Shown piece by piece: positions 1 to 5,211 of a stretch of DNA of 5,891 nt (within the stretch, counting starts at the first letter, position 1; the number at the start of each line of letters is the position of its first letter). Position numbers and translations under genes: made by a program. Below the pieces are notes generated by a model. It saw only the letters and a list, made by a program, of their open reading frames with translations, was not told the origin of the DNA and did not search any database. Source of the DNA: Actinomycetes bacterium. Its GTDB lineage: Bacteria > Actinomycetota > Acidimicrobiia > Acidimicrobiales > Acidimicrobiaceae. The stretch spans positions 1-5,891 of the forward strand of contig JAKASN010000141.1 in NCBI GenBank assembly GCA_021819025.1, given 5' to 3'.

Positions 1-1
1 C

Positions 2-589
2 GCCAAGACCCTGGCAGACATGTCCATGCATCCCGCCTGGTGGCTCAACCTGCTCACCACTCCACCGCTCGAATTCGCCTCGCTCAGCTCTACCGGGGGC
101 ACTGTGGCCAACCTCGTCAGCAAGGTATTCGATCCACAACTTTCCATGGCCGACGTGGAATGGCTGCGCAACTCCTGGAGTGGACCCATCATTATCAAGG
201 GAATCCAAAGTGTCGAAGACGCCATGCGCGTCGCCAAAGAGGGGGTAGAAGGCATTCTCCTTTCCAATCACGGAGGGCGCCAACTCGATCGGGCACCGGT
301 TCCCCTTGAGCTTCTTCCCAAGGTGTTGGATTCGCTCGGGGATGCCGCCGAAGTATACATCGATGGCGGCGTGATGTCAGGCGGCGATATTCTTGCCGGA
401 CTGTGCCTTGGGGCGCGCGCGGTTTTTGTGGGTCGGGCCTACCTGTACGGACTGATGGCCGGAGGCGAGGCAGGGGTAGAGCGAGCCACTCAACTGCTCA
501 CCGAAGAGATACGAACCCAAATGATACTGTTGGGGGTCTCGAAGGTCTCAGAGCTCAACCCCACCCGGGTACACATCCGGCCGAACTAA
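2..589 (+). CDS. FMN-dependent alpha-hydroxy-acid dehydrogenase/oxidase, C-terminal part (5' end outside window)
   Basis: The reading frame is open from base 2, so this is the C-terminal roughly 195 residues of a protein whose family is usually about 350-400 residues long. Members oxidise 2-hydroxy acids such as lactate, glycolate or mandelate to 2-oxo acids using FMN in a TIM barrel. Counting from the Met codon at base 20, the late-barrel signatures are visible: IIIKGI with the FMN-contacting Lys60, SNHGGRQLD (82-90) with catalytic base His84 and substrate-carboxylate Arg87, then YIDGGV (113-118) and VGRAYLYGL (137-145), which bind the FMN phosphate. All active-site residues expected in this half are intact. 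It lacks the SNHGGNNLD variant I associate with the mycofactocin-linked MftD branch, so an ordinary lactate/glycolate/mandelate-type enzyme is likelier. The substrate cannot be read. The stop is TAA at 587-589, and the amidase gene follows 48 bases later on the same strand. Confidence 0.93.
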   Translation, partial: AKTLADMSMHPAWWLNLLTTPPLEFASLSSTGGTVANLVSKVFDPQLSMADVEWLRNSWSGPIIIKGIQSVEDAMRVAKEGVEGILLSNHGGRQLDRAPVPLELLPKVLDSLGDAAEVYIDGGVMSGGDILAGLCLGARAVFVGRAYLYGLMAGGEAGVERATQLLTEEIRTQMILLGVSKVSELNPTRVHIRPN

Positions 590-621
590 AGACAACCCCG
601 CAATTCATTTCAAGAGGCTTC

Positions 622-628
622 AAAGGAG
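622..628 (+). promoter_or_regulatory. Strong ribosome binding site for the amidase
   Basis: AAAGGAG lies nine bases before a GTG codon at 638. This is a near-ideal Shine-Dalgarno match and spacing, and it decides the GTG start of the downstream amidase. No promoter or terminator is evident in the 48 bases between the two genes, which suggests cotranscription. Confidence 0.8.
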
Positions 629-637
629 TTCGCCATC

Positions 638-1636
638 GTGGAGGCAATCGAATTCAGACCGAGCAAAGAAGAGCTGGTTTACACCTTCGGCGGCAACCCA
701 GCTGCACTCATAGTAAGGCCCGGTACCATCATGAAGCTATGGTCTGAGGACGCCTTCAACCATACGCTGCGGAGTATCTCCGATCTTTCCAGTGAAAAAG
801 TCGACCTTCGATACGTCAACCCCCAGACTGGTCCGTTCTACGTCCAGGGTGCCGAACCGGGGGACACCCTGGTACTTCACATCGTGAACCTCAAGCCAGC
901 CCGCGATTGGGGGGTCTCAGCGGCGATGCCATTTTTTGGCGGGTTAACTTCCACGGATCGAACTGCGATGCTCCAAGACGCCCTACCAGACACCACATGG
1001 ATATATCATCTCGATCGGAGCCGAAACACCCTGGCCTTCCAAGCGCGCTTTGGCGACTTCGAGCTTGAGCTGCCCCTTGCACCGATGCTCGGGACGGTGG
1101 GCGTCGCTCCACCTGCTGGAGAGGTACGCACTTCGCTGGTACCAGAAAGATTTGGCGGAAACATGGACACGCCAGAAATGCGCAGCGGCGTTACCTGCTA
1201 TCTCGGGGTAAATGTCACCGGCGCGTTCTTTTCCATCGGCGACGGCCACTACCGCCAAGGCGAGGGAGAGGCTTGCGGCACTGCGGTAGAGGGCGCCATG
1301 GATACTACTCTCATCGTCGACCTAATCAAAGGTGGCGGGCCAGCCTGGCCACGTATCGAAAGTGACGACTCGCTTATGGTAGTCGGCTCCTCCCGCCCAA
1401 TGGAGGACTCTTGGCGTATCGCACAGCTCGAAATGGTGCGCTGGTTCGAAGAACTCTATGGTTTGCATCCCCTCGATGCCTACCAGCTCCTCTCGCAGAT
1501 CACCGAAGTTCCGGTGGCAAATGTGGTAGATACCAACTACAGCGTGGTGGTTAAAGTGCGCAAAGCGCTGCTGCCAAAGACCGTGGCGTATCACGGAATC
1601 CACGCTGATCTTCGCAGTCAGGCTGCCGATCTCTAG
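638..1636 (+). CDS. Acetamidase/formamidase-family amidase
   Basis: This 332-residue protein belongs to the FmdA/AmdA family (Pfam acetamidase/formamidase). The family hydrolyses short amides such as formamide or acetamide to ammonia and the acid in the cytoplasm. Family blocks appear in order: TGPFYVQGAEPGDTLVLHI (64-82), GTVGVAPP (152-159), FGGNMD (172-177) and GDGHYRQGEGEACGTAVE (201-218). The last block usually reads GD-x-HA-x-QG-x-GE, and here the residue after His204 is Tyr rather than Ala. The length fits the shorter acetamidase branch, not the roughly 400-residue formamidases. The start is GTG, supported by the AAAGGAG site nine bases upstream. It probably shares a transcript with the hydroxy-acid dehydrogenase upstream. 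One possibility is release of a 2-hydroxy acid from its amide for that dehydrogenase to oxidise, as in mandelamide breakdown, but this is an inference from adjacency. No signal peptide is seen. Confidence 0.93.
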   Translation: MEAIEFRPSKEELVYTFGGNPAALIVRPGTIMKLWSEDAFNHTLRSISDLSSEKVDLRYVNPQTGPFYVQGAEPGDTLVLHIVNLKPARDWGVSAAMPFFGGLTSTDRTAMLQDALPDTTWIYHLDRSRNTLAFQARFGDFELELPLAPMLGTVGVAPPAGEVRTSLVPERFGGNMDTPEMRSGVTCYLGVNVTGAFFSIGDGHYRQGEGEACGTAVEGAMDTTLIVDLIKGGGPAWPRIESDDSLMVVGSSRPMEDSWRIAQLEMVRWFEELYGLHPLDAYQLLSQITEVPVANVVDTNYSVVVKVRKALLPKTVAYHGIHADLRSQAADL

Positions 1637-1732
1637 CCTGTTTCAGTGGCTGCTCGGCTCAGGCGTGGCCTCAAGAAACGCGGCGAGTACGCTATGACCT
1701 GCTCTCGGGGATCCAGGCGCGAGAGAGCTAGT

Positions 1733-1794
1733 CGGTTGGGTCGGGTACCTCTCGAATAATCGAGGCCGGGGCGCTTTCGCCAACCCGCCAACCG
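1733..1794 (+). other. Possible three-way-junction RNA fold in the leader
   Basis: CGGTTGG (1733-1739) and CGGG (1742-1745) can pair with CCAACCG (1788-1794) and CCCG (1784-1787), giving an 11-bp helix with a two-base bulge. Inside it are two small hairpins: CTCGA/TCGAG (1751-1755 with 1760-1764, loop ATAA) and GGCG/CGCC (1770-1773 with 1778-1781, loop CTTT). The pairings are seen directly, but whether the RNA folds this way is not known. The 3' strand of the main helix shares 1791-1794 with the closing helix of the next element, so the two folds cannot coexist. I do not recognise a known RNA family here. Moderately GC-rich DNA produces some such pairing by chance. Confidence 0.25.
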
Positions 1795-1910
1795 CATTGG
1801 ATGAACCACCAAAGGCTGCGGAACCAGCCCAACTGGATCACCGGGACGCAAAGCCTCTCGCCCTGGCGTTGTCTGGGCGCAGCTACGCCTCGCATAATGA
1901 GCCAAGCGGT
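1791..1910 (+). ncRNA. Candidate riboswitch-like leader with c-di-GMP-I (GEMM-I) core motif
   Basis: GGGACGCAAAGCC at 1843-1855 is, from memory, the most conserved core of c-di-GMP-I riboswitches, where it forms the ligand-binding internal loop and the 3' strand of one helix. The matching partner GGC (1814-1816) is present in an AAAGGC context, and AACC follows at 1822-1825. The whole element can close with ACCGC(A)TTGG (1791-1800) against CCAAGCGGT (1902-1910), nine pairs with one bulged A. It then branches into the GACGCAAA-containing arm (tip CCAG/CTGG at 1824-1836) and a second arm GGCGT/ACGCC (1865-1869 with 1885-1889). This matches the GEMM-I layout of one closing stem and two side-by-side arms, and TAATGAGCC (1895-1903) resembles the family's 3' junction. 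Departures: the first arm lacks a GNRA tetraloop, has extra bases, and the canonical receptor half is missing. It sits upstream of the acyl-CoA synthetase with no clear terminator, so any control would likely act on translation. It could be a divergent variant or a chance motif. Confidence 0.4.
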
Positions 1911-1972
1911 GCCCGCGAACTGCGATGTCAATTTGCAACTTCGCCCCGTCGAAAGCGGCGATATGCTTTAGC

Positions 1973-3559
1973 ATGTCCAATTCACGATACGAAACTCTCG
2001 GTGAACTGCTCGAGGCGTCCGCCGCAGACTCGCCTAGCGCACCATATCTCGTCCAGGACCATCTCGAAGTGAGTTTTTCCGATCTCAAGCATCGAGCCGA
2101 TGCCATATCGAAATCACTCCTCGGGCGAGGGTATCGACCCGGTGATCGCCTTGCGATAGCGGGAACCAACCGACGCGAGTGGGTGGAGTTCTTCCTCGGT
2201 GTCACGCAGGTGGGAATGATTCTGGTGACTCTGAACGTGAGATATCGCCGCAGCGAACTGCAATACATGCTCTCGCACTCTGGAGCCCGGGCAGTTTTGA
2301 CCCCGGCGGCCAACCAAGGCTTCGATCTCGCAGCGCTATATGGAGACCTGGCCCGTGAGCTACCCGAACTGGACGAGGTCTTCTACTTCGATCCACCCGA
2401 GGGCACTCTTGGCTTCGATGCACTGCTACGCGAACGAGACAGTATCGGAGATGAACTTACCCAATACCGCAGCGAAGTCGGTGGCGATTCGCCAGCAATA
2501 ATTCTCTTCACCTCGGGGACGACAGGTCAGCCCAAAGGCGCCACGATTACGCATCGCTCCATTATCGCCTCAGCTCAGGCGCAAGTGGACCATTTTGGCA
2601 CTTTACCAAGCGACCGCATGGCCGGGCACATGCCCTTCAACCACGTCGGCGGAATAACCTGCACGCTGGTAGCGTCTCTCATCGCGAGAAACACCGTGGT
2701 TCTCATGGAGAATTTCTCACCGCGTGGGGCGATCGAGCTTATTAACTCGCAGCACCTTACGGTTTTTTCCGGAGTTCCCACGATGTTTGTGCTGATTATG
2801 GCCGACCCGACCTTTGCCAACTTGGACACTTCTCGGATACGGCAAGTGATCGCGGGGGGATCCAACGTCGAGCCGCGGCTCTGTGAGGAGATCCAGCGCT
2901 CCTTCCCTAACGCCACCCTGTGCAACCTTTACGGGCTTTCGGAGACTTCAGGCTCCTGCATCATCTCGCCGCTCGACGATACCCCTGAAGAGATCTCTTC
3001 GACGCTAGGCACCGCGATCGGAGAGTTCCGCTTGCGCGCCCTTGGAGCCGATGGTCCGCTCGCACCCGGAGAAGAAGGGGAACTTCAGGTCTTTGGCGAT
3101 TGCGTTGTCGCTGGCTATTGGAACGACCCTGCAGAAACCGCCAAAGCGATAAGTTCAGACGGTTGGCTTTCCACCGGGGATATGGTGACCATCGCCCCCG
3201 ACGGCCACGTCACCCTCAAGGGCCGCAAAAAGGAAATGTTCATCCAGGGCGGCTACAACGTCTACCCTGTTGAAGTCGAGAACCTTCTCACCTCGCATCC
3301 CAAGGTGGCAATGGCGGCCGGCATCGGCATAACCGATCCCGTGCTCGGCGAAGTTGGCCGCTACTACGTTGTGGCGCGTGGAGCCGAGCTGCCCAGTGTG
3401 GCAGAGCTCGATGAATTTTGCCGTGCACGCCTCGCCGACTACAAAGTGCCCCGCGAGTACGTTTTTGTCTCGGAACTACCCCTCACGCCGGTGGGAAAGA
3501 TCCAAAAGTCAATCCTTGCCACGTCCATCAAGGCACCGGTGCAAAAGGCGCAGCCCTAG
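1973..3559 (+). CDS. AMP-forming acyl-CoA synthetase (FadD-like)
   Basis: This adenylate-forming ligase activates a carboxylic acid, usually a fatty or aromatic acid, with ATP and couples it to CoA. From the ATG at 1973 it is 528 residues, normal for the family. Core motifs in order: ATP-binding FTSGTTGQPKG (179-189), YGLSET (320-325), STGD (400-403, ribose-binding Asp403), LKGRKKEMFIQGGYNVYPVEVE around 415-436 spanning the hinge and start of the C-terminal domain, and PLTPVGKIQK (503-512) with the catalytic Lys509. It appears complete and active. An in-frame ATG at 1925 would add 16 residues unlike family N-termini. Homology favours 1973, where the protein begins just before TLGELLEASA, although neither ATG has a good ribosome binding site. 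A small hairpin, CGCC/GGCG (1942-1945 with 1957-1960), sits just upstream, which may matter if translation is regulated. The candidate riboswitch precedes it. The substrate is unknown. It converges with the regulator gene and overlaps it by four bases. Confidence 0.93.
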   Translation: MSNSRYETLGELLEASAADSPSAPYLVQDHLEVSFSDLKHRADAISKSLLGRGYRPGDRLAIAGTNRREWVEFFLGVTQVGMILVTLNVRYRRSELQYMLSHSGARAVLTPAANQGFDLAALYGDLARELPELDEVFYFDPPEGTLGFDALLRERDSIGDELTQYRSEVGGDSPAIILFTSGTTGQPKGATITHRSIIASAQAQVDHFGTLPSDRMAGHMPFNHVGGITCTLVASLIARNTVVLMENFSPRGAIELINSQHLTVFSGVPTMFVLIMADPTFANLDTSRIRQVIAGGSNVEPRLCEEIQRSFPNATLCNLYGLSETSGSCIISPLDDTPEEISSTLGTAIGEFRLRALGADGPLAPGEEGELQVFGDCVVAGYWNDPAETAKAISSDGWLSTGDMVTIAPDGHVTLKGRKKEMFIQGGYNVYPVEVENLLTSHPKVAMAAGIGITDPVLGEVGRYYVVARGAELPSVAELDEFCRARLADYKVPREYVFVSELPLTPVGKIQKSILATSIKAPVQKAQP

Positions 3560-4245
3560 ACCTCCCGGTTGGGCGGTCCACCCACAAGAACAATTTCGCA
3601 ATCCTCCACGCGAGGATCACGGACCTCAAAGCGCACCAGGGTCTCTCCGGCGGTCTCCTCCAGGATCCCTTCGACAATTCCGAGATGAAGTGCGCAAACC
3701 ACTCCGGGATCGAGGTCCACCGCCTCTAGCAAAGGACACGAGGTTAGCGTCACCTTGGCATCGTTCTCACCGGAGTCGAGGCGCGTGGCAAATCCCCATT
3801 GCACCATAGCCAGGTTCACCACCTCGGGCACCGAAAGGCCTGTATCATCGCCAGAGATCTCCGCTGCAACTCGGTGCCCTTCAACGCGCCCTACCTCGCG
3901 CGGACTAAGAGACTTCGATAGGGCTTTGACCAACAACACCGCGAGCCTACGGTATGAGAGCATCGCGTCAGCTGCGGCCGCAGGCGCTGGGATATAGTTG
4001 AGCTTGGGTCGACCCCTGGTCGAAGTCGTCGCGACAGATTCTTCCACGAGTCCCGCCGAGACAAGCACTGCGAGGTGTTGGCGCACGGCGTTGTGGTTGA
4101 GACCGACAAACTCGGTCATCTCGGCCACCGTAACCGGCCCAGGCGCCTTAGCGATAAAGCCAAAGATTGAAAACCGCGTCGGGTCAGATAAAGCACTGGC
4201 TCGCCGTCGAGTCTGCTCGTCAAGACCAAATACCAGCGAATTCAC
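3556..4245 (-). CDS. ArsR-like winged-helix regulator (COG2345 type) with C-terminal Cys/His set
   Basis: The protein has 229 residues. The N-terminal part (about 16-85) is a winged helix-turn-helix that begins SALSDPTRFSIFGFI, has recognition helix GLNHNAVRQHLAVLVSAGLV (48-67), and a wing with RGRPKLNY (77-84). The C-terminal domain ends with Cys170, Cys184 (13 residues between), His187 and Cys216, in the pattern SCPLLEA...VVCALH...DCEIVLV. This layout is typical of the predicted ArsR-family regulators grouped as COG2345, relatives of SufR, some of which bind an Fe-S cluster. Cluster binding here is inferred. The start is GTG, preceded by AAGGGTGGG, and the GTG overlaps the stop of the small ORF upstream as GTGA, suggesting translational coupling. 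It is probably the last gene of the hemerythrin operon and likely controls the divergent promoter region at 5139-5211. The stop TAG shares the CTAG with the converging synthetase gene. Confidence 0.87.
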   Translation of the reverse strand: MNSLVFGLDEQTRRRASALSDPTRFSIFGFIAKAPGPVTVAEMTEFVGLNHNAVRQHLAVLVSAGLVEESVATTSTRGRPKLNYIPAPAAAADAMLSYRRLAVLLVKALSKSLSPREVGRVEGHRVAAEISGDDTGLSVPEVVNLAMVQWGFATRLDSGENDAKVTLTSCPLLEAVDLDPGVVCALHLGIVEGILEETAGETLVRFEVRDPRVEDCEIVLVGGPPNREV

Positions 4246-4589
4246 TCAGATCGACCCACCCTTGCAATCCCGGAGGAAACCCGTACCAAGACTTCTGGTC
4301 TCGGTCCGCACCGAAATCCTGAGTCCCCCAGAGGCGCTTCTAAGGCTACTGCGCTTGGTGCCCAATCGATTCGGGCACCGGAGTTGCTCGTCTCTGCTCC
4401 CAACAGCACCCGGGGTAGAGGTCCTGCTTCGGTATTGGTAAGAAAACCGAAGCTCGCCAGCGTAGTCGTGCAACGCAGGGAACCTCCCAGGCATTTCGGC
4501 ACCAGCATCAGCTTCGCCGTGCGAGTCTTGACAGGTCCCTCTACCCAGCGCCATCGCATGAGGTCTTGATGCAACTCAGCGCGTGGCAA
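4242..4589 (-). CDS. Small uncertain ORF between hemerythrin and regulator genes
   Basis: This possible 115-residue product would start at TTG, three bases after the hemerythrin stop codon and in the same frame, and end in a four-base GTGA overlap with the regulator start. That exact fit is the main argument for it. Against it: the start is weak, there is no clear ribosome binding site, codon third positions do not look strongly selected, and a second frame on the same strand (4246-4554) is also open. I do not recognise the protein. The segment near its end, GFRCGPRPEVLVRVSSG (about residues 90-106), looks the most protein-like. Operons of this kind often carry a DUF2249 protein, but I cannot align this to that domain. 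It may be a degraded gene, a novel small protein, or non-coding. If it is not a gene, bases 4246-4592 hold nothing else I can identify. Confidence 0.3.
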   Translation of the reverse strand: MPRAELHQDLMRWRWVEGPVKTRTAKLMLVPKCLGGSLRCTTTLASFGFLTNTEAGPLPRVLLGAETSNSGARIDWAPSAVALEAPLGDSGFRCGPRPEVLVRVSSGIARVGRSE

Positions 4590-4592
4590 GAA

Positions 4593-5138
4593 CTACTCTG
4601 GCGTGATCGCAGCGGACCGATGCTGGGCTGTGCGAAACTCAGCTGCGAGAGTGCTGAGCAACTCCTCGGGCGTGATGGGACTCGCCGCGGAAAGACATAT
4701 CGGGAGAATAAAGCGATTCTCCTTCTCAGCATGAGCGACAAAAAACTCCGCAATCGCTCGTAGCACTCCGGCGGGGTCCGCTTCGAGAGGGGATCGGAGA
4801 CTCGCGATAAGCTCAGCGAGAAAGTTATGCTCATAGACCATGGCCTCGACGAGTCGACCGAGTCCGAGTTCCCGAGCAACCAAGTAGACGCTGTTTTCTT
4901 CAGCTAAGGCGTGGGGCAAGATCTCGCCAGCGAGATACTTTGCCGCCTCGCCCAGGGTAACTTGGAGTTCGCCATTCGAGCATTTTTGTTGCGCGGCTGC
5001 CCGAGCAAATTCGCGAAGTTTGGCGGCCATCTCCCCGTGGTGTTTTGCCACCACCGCCAAGACGGACTCGGCCTCCCCAGGTTGTGGCGACTCCTCGGCG
5101 GCTGTTTGAGAAGTAACGAATCTTTCGTCAGACGACAT
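4593..5138 (-). CDS. Hemerythrin-like (HHE) di-iron protein
   Basis: This is a 181-residue, apparently soluble, helical protein. An N-terminal tail of about 24 mostly polar residues precedes a four-helix hemerythrin domain. The iron-ligand pattern is present: His33/His34 in AKHHGEM, His76 with Glu80 in PHALAEEN, His104 in YEHNFL, and His136 with Glu140 in HAEKEN. This spacing matches HHE-domain proteins with an oxo-bridged di-iron centre, which bind oxygen or NO or, like YtfE/RIC, help repair Fe-S clusters after nitrosative stress. It lacks the N-terminal ScdA-like domain of YtfE. The start ATG is preceded by GGTAAGG, only four bases away, and AAAAGG farther upstream. It is the first gene of the minus-strand operon and lies under a perfect TATAAT box with a candidate operator. 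The linked regulator and the divergent heme-copper-like membrane protein support a role in NO or oxygen response, which remains an inference. Confidence 0.88.
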   Translation of the reverse strand: MSSDERFVTSQTAAEESPQPGEAESVLAVVAKHHGEMAAKLREFARAAAQQKCSNGELQVTLGEAAKYLAGEILPHALAEENSVYLVARELGLGRLVEAMVYEHNFLAELIASLRSPLEADPAGVLRAIAEFFVAHAEKENRFILPICLSAASPITPEELLSTLAAEFRTAQHRSAAITPE

Positions 5139-5156
5139 CTTGCCTTACCAGCCTTT

Positions 5157-5174
5157 TTCTAGTAGAAACTAGAA
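5157..5174. promoter_or_regulatory. Candidate operator: 7-bp inverted repeat in the divergent promoter
   Basis: TTCTAGT, four spacer bases (AGAA), then ACTAGAA form a perfect dyad, an 18-base site of the size bound by a winged-helix dimer. It lies 5-22 bases downstream of the minus-strand TATAAT, across the predicted transcription start, and overlaps TAGAAT (5170-5175), a possible -10 box for the plus-strand gene. Binding there would block both directions. The natural candidate protein is the regulator encoded at the end of the hemerythrin operon. The dyad is seen; the binding is inferred. Confidence 0.55.
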
Positions 5175-5179
5175 TAAAG

Positions 5180-5206
5180 ATTATACCCGCGTACGAACAA
5201 AGGCAA
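5180..5206 (-). promoter_or_regulatory. Predicted promoter of the hemerythrin operon
   Basis: On the minus strand a consensus -10 box TATAAT occupies 5185-5180, and TTGCCT (5206-5201) is a partial -35 box with a short 15-base spacer. The predicted start near 5173 would leave a leader of about 35 bases before the hemerythrin ATG. The poor -35 element and spacing suggest weak basal activity or dependence on an activator. Confidence 0.55.
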
Positions 5207-5211
5207 GAGCG

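Larger units (their letters stand above)
1637..1972. other. Intergenic region without a convincing gene; carries candidate structured RNA
   Basis: This 336-base gap separates the amidase stop from the preferred start of the acyl-CoA synthetase (288 bases if the upstream ATG at 1925 is used). Open frames cross it on both strands, but none has recognisable protein content or a ribosome binding site, and the minus-strand ones run into or overlap the real synthetase gene. What stands out is RNA-like: two overlapping sets of long-range complementary segments (1733-1794 and 1791-1910), described separately. A weak imperfect hairpin, GTTTC 1640-1644 with GAAAC 1675-1679, follows the amidase but has no T run, so I do not call it a terminator. 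No clear sigma-70 promoter was found. Confidence 0.6.
5138..5208. repeat. Mirror-placed 9-bp inverted repeat covering both ribosome binding sites
   Basis: TCTTGCCTT (5138-5146) and AAGGCAAGA (5200-5208) are perfect reverse complements, so each divergent gene starts just after the same AAGGCAAG sequence on its own strand. This may only reflect the same ribosome binding sequence used twice. It could also be a distal pair of regulator sites around the central inverted repeat, and the right copy overlaps the likely -35 region of the hemerythrin promoter. Confidence 0.35.

Noticed and set aside
1640..1679. Hairpin after the amidase as an intrinsic terminator
   Set aside because: The stem is interrupted (GTTTC/GAAAC with GGC/GCC inside) and no T run follows.
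1728..1931. Minus-strand 67-codon frame across the intergenic gap
   Set aside because: It has no recognisable motif or ribosome binding site and coincides with the RNA-like complementary segments, which explain the region better.
1925..1972. Upstream ATG extending the synthetase by 16 residues
   Set aside because: The extension (MSICNFAPSKAAICFS) is unlike family N-termini and has no ribosome binding site. The ATG at 1973 fits the usual distance to the first conserved segment, but this is not certain.
1797..2072. Plus-strand 91-codon frame overlapping the leader and synthetase start
   Set aside because: It runs out of frame into the synthetase gene and has shadow-like composition.
1633..2313. 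Long 226-codon open frame on the minus strand
   Set aside because: It lies largely antisense to the start of the acyl-CoA synthetase, is rich in Arg, Pro and Ser as expected of a shadow frame, and shows no recognisable domain.
2575..2925. Minus-strand 116-codon frame inside the synthetase
   Set aside because: It is fully antisense to well-conserved synthetase codons.
3998..4441. Plus-strand 147-codon frame opposite the regulator
   Set aside because: It is antisense to the regulator over much of its length, is Arg/Ser/Pro-rich, and has no family resemblance.
4242..4592. DUF2249 pseudogene
   Set aside because: Operon context made it tempting, but no frame on the minus strand gave a convincing alignment to the domain from memory, so it is not called.
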